Shown piece after piece: positions 6,832 through 9,878 of a DNA stretch of 9,878 nucleotides (its first letter is position 1; every line of letters begins with the position of its first letter). Source of the stretch: Bacteroidales bacterium (GTDB taxonomy: Bacteria > Bacteroidota > Bacteroidia > Bacteroidales > UBA4417); NCBI GenBank assembly GCA_025350385.1, contig JANXXZ010000132.1, positions 1-9,878 of the forward strand, written 5' to 3'. The notes beneath the pieces are model-generated. The model was not told the DNA's origin. It did not search any database and saw only the letters and a program-made list of their open reading frames with translations. Both the position numbers and the translations under genes were made by a program.

Positions 6832-8385
6832 ATGGAAAGTGGAGTAATACTATGGGCTGATGATGAAATAGATTTGCTGAAGCCACACATTTTGTTTTTA
6901 CGCGATAAAGGATATGAAGTCCTGACAACCAATAATGGAGATGAGGCAATAGACCTGTTGAAAACCCGCCCGTTTGATATTGTTTTCCTGGATGAAAATA
7001 TGCCCGGTCTTTCAGGAATTGAAACGCTTTCGCTCATTAAAAAAAGTTATCCCAACCTCCCTGTGATCATGATCACCAAAAGCGAGGAAGAACATATCAT
7101 GGAAGATGCCATTGGGTCAAGTATCTCCGATTATCTTATTAAACCGGTGAATCCCAAGCAGATACTTCTCAGTGTGAAGAAAAACCTGGATAACAAACGC
7201 CTTATCAGCGAAAAAACAACCCATGCTTATCAACAGCAGTTTCGCAATATAGGTATGGAAATTTCGGGACGTCTTAATCACTCTGAATGGACCGAAGTGT
7301 ATAAAAACCTGGTTTTCTGGGAACTCGGGCTCGAAAAATCGCAGGATGCAGGGATTGTTGAGGTAATGCTTCAGCAGAAAGATGAAGCCAACCAGGTTTT
7401 CTGCAAATTTGTGGAAAACAACTACCTCGACTGGGTGAACGGACGTTCGAATGATAAACCGGTTCAATCACATACCCTGATGAAGGAAAAAGTTTTCCCC
7501 CTTATTACCAATGGTCAGCCTCTTTTCATGATCCTGATTGATAATATGAGGTATGATCAATGGAAAATACTTCAACCGATTTTCGAACAATATTACCGGG
7601 TTGAACGTGATGAGATGTATTACAGCATACTCCCGACAACTACCCAGTATGCACGGAATACGCTGTTTGCAGGGCTTCTGCCCAGTGAGATTGAGAAAAA
7701 GTATCCCAAATACTGGGTAAATGAGGACGAAGAAGGAACCAAGAACCAATTTGAAGGTGAATTGCTTGGTGAACAGATGAAACGATTTGGGAAGGATGTA
7801 AAATACTCCTATACTAAAATACTGAACCTTACCGCAGGTCGCAAACTTGTGGAAACCTTGCCAAACCTGATGGGTAATAAGTTTAACGTGATTGTTTACA
7901 ATTTCGTGGATATGCTGTCGCATGCCCGTACCGAAATGGAAGTTATTCGTGAACTTGCCGACGACGAACCGGCATACCGCTCCCTTACACTTTCATGGTT
8001 TGAACATTCCCCCTTGTTGGACATCATTAAGTTCCTCTCAGATAAAAAAGTGAATATTGTGCTCACCACCGATCATGGTTCGGTAAGGGTGAATAATCCC
8101 GTTAAAGTGATCGGTGATCGCAATACCAATACCAATCTTCGCTATAAAATCGGGCGCAGTCTTAACTATGATAAAAAGGAGGTGTTTGAAATAAAAAATC
8201 CGGTTGATGCCCTTCTTCCGCGTTCAACTATGAGCTCTTCTTTCATATTCTGCAGACGCGACGAGTTTTTTGCTTATCCCAATAATTATAATTACTACGT
8301 GAATTACTACCGCAATACATTTCAGCATGGAGGTCTTTCGATGGAAGAAATGATGGTTCCGGTCATCTATCTGAAAGCAAAATAA
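6832..8385 (+). CDS. porX: PorX-type response regulator with PglZ-like phosphatase domain
   Basis: A 517-residue two-domain protein. Residues about 4-118 form a CheY-like receiver with Asp10/Asp11, phospho-acceptor Asp54 in FLDENMPG, Thr82 and Lys104 in the YLIKP motif. A helical linker leads to a C-terminal PglZ/alkaline-phosphatase-like domain (about 225-517) instead of a DNA-binding domain. Its likely metal and nucleophile residues are Asp237 (LIDNMR), Thr271 (PTTTQYAR), Asp360 and His364 (NFVDMLSHAR), Asp414-His415 (TTDHGS) and His499 (QHGG). PorX with kinase PorY controls type IX secretion genes in Porphyromonas gingivalis and relatives, and its effector domain is a zinc-dependent phosphodiesterase fold. 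No porY or por secretion gene is present here. The residues suggest both domains are active. It is the first gene of a run with tsaE and ald; no Shine-Dalgarno precedes it. Confidence 0.94.
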   Translation: MESGVILWADDEIDLLKPHILFLRDKGYEVLTTNNGDEAIDLLKTRPFDIVFLDENMPGLSGIETLSLIKKSYPNLPVIMITKSEEEHIMEDAIGSSISDYLIKPVNPKQILLSVKKNLDNKRLISEKTTHAYQQQFRNIGMEISGRLNHSEWTEVYKNLVFWELGLEKSQDAGIVEVMLQQKDEANQVFCKFVENNYLDWVNGRSNDKPVQSHTLMKEKVFPLITNGQPLFMILIDNMRYDQWKILQPIFEQYYRVERDEMYYSILPTTTQYARNTLFAGLLPSEIEKKYPKYWVNEDEEGTKNQFEGELLGEQMKRFGKDVKYSYTKILNLTAGRKLVETLPNLMGNKFNVIVYNFVDMLSHARTEMEVIRELADDEPAYRSLTLSWFEHSPLLDIIKFLSDKKVNIVLTTDHGSVRVNNPVKVIGDRNTNTNLRYKIGRSLNYDKKEVFEIKNPVDALLPRSTMSSSFIFCRRDEFFAYPNNYNYYVNYYRNTFQHGGLSMEEMMVPVIYLKAK

Positions 8386-8394
8386 GGTTGGAGT

Positions 8395-8814
8395 ATGTCA
8401 GAAACTATCCTATGCCGTTCGTTGAGGCATCTTGAAGAAATTGCACAGCAACTGCTTGAAAAACACCCTGTAAATTATATTTTTGCCTTTTATGGATCGA
8501 TGGGTGCCGGGAAAACTACTTTTATTAAAACTATTTGTAAACAACTCGGTGTTGAAGATGTTGTAAACAGTCCCACCTTTGCACTCGTAAACGAATACCT
8601 AAAAACTGGCGGCGACAGCATCTATCATTTTGATCTATACCGGATTAAATCATGGCATGAAATGCTGGATATCGGGTATGAGGATTATTTCTACAGCGGG
8701 AAATACTGCCTGATCGAATGGCCCGAAAAGATTGAGAACCTTTTACCTGATGATACTGTTATAGTCAGGATTGAACTTTCACCCGACGGCCATCACAGGC
8801 TGTTTACCTTCTAA
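8395..8814 (+). CDS. tsaE: tRNA t6A37 threonylcarbamoyltransferase complex ATPase TsaE
   Basis: A 139-residue P-loop ATPase that acts with TsaD and TsaB to put the threonylcarbamoyl group on A37 of ANN-decoding tRNAs. It shows Walker A GSMGAGKTTF (34-43), the family motif NSPTFALVNEY (58-68), YHFDLYRI (76-83) and LIEWPEKI (106-113). Length is usual for the family. It begins 9 bp after the porX stop, with the purine-rich sequence AGGTTGGAGT just upstream that could serve as a ribosome binding site, and ends 12 bp before the ald start. The tsaB and tsaD genes are not in the window. Confidence 0.95.
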   Translation: MSETILCRSLRHLEEIAQQLLEKHPVNYIFAFYGSMGAGKTTFIKTICKQLGVEDVVNSPTFALVNEYLKTGGDSIYHFDLYRIKSWHEMLDIGYEDYFYSGKYCLIEWPEKIENLLPDDTVIVRIELSPDGHHRLFTF

Positions 8815-8826
8815 GTGGATTGAATC

Positions 8827-9878
8827 ATGGATCTGTCACAGAACAATTATTCGGAAATGCTGCATGGCGGGCAGTTTATGCCGCGCGAGGAGATGCTCGA
8901 AGTTCGGAAGGAGATGAAAAAACTCATAATCGGGGTACCCCGTGAATCGGCTTTCCTTGAAAACCGGATCGCATTGGTTCCCGATGCTGTGGGTTTGCTT
9001 GTACAGAGTGGCCACCAGGTGATTATTGAAACGGAAGCAGGTAAATCAGCTCATTTTCCTGACCATGAATACAGCGAAATGGGAGGTGAAATCGTGTACG
9101 ATACCCGGAAAGTTTATACATGCGACATAATCCTGAAAGTTGCCCCTATTTTACCAGAAGAAACGGAGATGATGGGATATAAACAAACCATCATTTCATC
9201 ACTGCATACTTCGGTGATTACGGAAGATTATTTCCGCCGTCTTATTGCCAAGAAAACCACTGCCATTGCTTTTGAATACATACAGGATAAAGCAGGGACC
9301 TTTCCTGTGATCCGCGCCATGAGCGAGATAGCCGGCAATACATCCCTGCTGGTGGCAGCTGAATACATGAGTCATCCTGAATATGGGCGAGGAAAAATGC
9401 TCGGAGGCTTTTCGGGAATTTCACCCACCGAGGTGGTGATTCTGGGTGCAGGAACAGTGGGTGAATATGCTGCCCGTGCCGCACTTGGAATGGGCGCATT
9501 CGTGAAGATTTTCGATAACTCGGTTTATAAACTGAGGCGATTACAAAATAATCTGAACACCCGGGTTTACACCTCAATGCTTCAACCCCGAAACCTGCTC
9601 AATGCCTTACGTTCGGCAGATGTAGTGATAGGTGCGGTACACACTGCCTATGGCCTGACCCCATGTATCGTAACAGAGGAAATGGTGCAGCAGATGAAAG
9701 AAGGCGCTGTGATTATCGATGTGAGTATTGACCAGGGCGGCTGTATTGAAACTTCTCATCTTACCGACCACAAAAACCCTGCATTCAAGAAATTCGGAGT
9801 AACTCATTATTGTGTTCCTAATATCGCTTCCAAGGTTCCGCACACGGCTTCTTATGCACTCAGTAATTTCCTGACCCC
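8827..9878 (+). CDS. ald: Alanine dehydrogenase family protein (3' end missing)
   Basis: An open frame of 350 codons that runs off the right edge. The protein belongs to the alanine dehydrogenase / transhydrogenase-alpha N-terminal family, which reversibly deaminates L-alanine to pyruvate with NAD. Signs are IGVPRES followed by ENRIALVP near residues 35-53 (substrate-binding Arg), the Lys in DIILKVAP, the His in SSLHTS, the nucleotide-binding loop VILGAGTVGEYAAR, and VDVSIDQGG-type catalytic Asp in IIDVSIDQGGC. Before the usual start of the family (KKLIIGVP) lies an extension of about 30 residues (MDLSQNNYSEMLHGG...), which I keep because the ATG at 8827 lies 12 bp after tsaE; internal ATGs at 8857, 8878, 8893 and 8914 are alternatives. 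I cannot exclude a related NAD-dependent dehydrogenase function. Confidence 0.9.
   Translation, partial: MDLSQNNYSEMLHGGQFMPREEMLEVRKEMKKLIIGVPRESAFLENRIALVPDAVGLLVQSGHQVIIETEAGKSAHFPDHEYSEMGGEIVYDTRKVYTCDIILKVAPILPEETEMMGYKQTIISSLHTSVITEDYFRRLIAKKTTAIAFEYIQDKAGTFPVIRAMSEIAGNTSLLVAAEYMSHPEYGRGKMLGGFSGISPTEVVILGAGTVGEYAARAALGMGAFVKIFDNSVYKLRRLQNNLNTRVYTSMLQPRNLLNALRSADVVIGAVHTAYGLTPCIVTEEMVQQMKEGAVIIDVSIDQGGCIETSHLTDHKNPAFKKFGVTHYCVPNIASKVPHTASYALSNFLT

Noticed and set aside
7468..7923. Minus-strand 151-codon frame inside porX
   Set aside because: Lies wholly within the PglZ-like domain of PorX, which has intact motifs; the antisense product shows no known features.
9242..9843. Minus-strand frames of 111 and 78 codons near the right end
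   Set aside because: Antisense to the alanine dehydrogenase gene, which is open across the whole region and carries family motifs.

Overview
The window reads as chromosomal core DNA of a Bacteroidota bacterium, most likely a Bacteroidales/Marinilabiliales-type lineage. Four things support this: a bifunctional LpxC-FabZ fusion gene, a PorX-type response regulator (receiver plus PglZ-like phosphatase domain), scarce Shine-Dalgarno sequences before starts, and several matches to the Bacteroidota -7 promoter element TAnnTTTG. Species cannot be named from this sequence. There is no rRNA, tRNA, CRISPR array, insertion sequence or phage gene.

Left part (1-5280, all minus strand; transcription runs right to left): lpxD, lpxC-fabZ, lpxA, an orphan ABC ATPase, efp, and a second LpxD-like gene cut by the left edge. 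The first three supply early lipid A enzymes: LpxA (first acylation), LpxC (deacetylation) and LpxD (second acylation), with FabZ, which dehydrates 3-hydroxyacyl-ACP, the acyl donor for LpxA and LpxD. lpxC-fabZ and lpxA overlap by four bases (ATGA), and lpxD lies 39 bp upstream of lpxC-fabZ. The ABC ATPase and efp are separated from their upstream neighbours by longer gaps (86 and 113 bp), and efp may have its own promoter. efp and the second LpxD-like gene are 36 bp apart.

Middle (5387-6625, minus): an HD-domain phosphohydrolase of the SAMHD1/dGTPase-like type, 106 bp upstream of lpxD. It diverges from porX across a 206 bp intergenic region with candidate promoters in both directions, an inverted repeat and a 20-bp-spaced direct repeat.

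Right part (6832-9878, plus): porX, tsaE and an alanine dehydrogenase-family gene with 9 and 12 bp gaps, apparently one transcript. The last gene runs off the right edge. PorX regulates the type IX secretion system in studied Bacteroidota. TsaE is the ATPase of tRNA t6A synthesis.

I found no wholly new system. The points most worth a second look are the divergent LpxD paralogue beside efp, the orphan ABC ATPase without the usual Q-loop Gln and switch His, and the pairing of a SAMHD1-like HD enzyme with PorX, whose effector domain belongs to a nucleic-acid/phosphodiester hydrolase fold.
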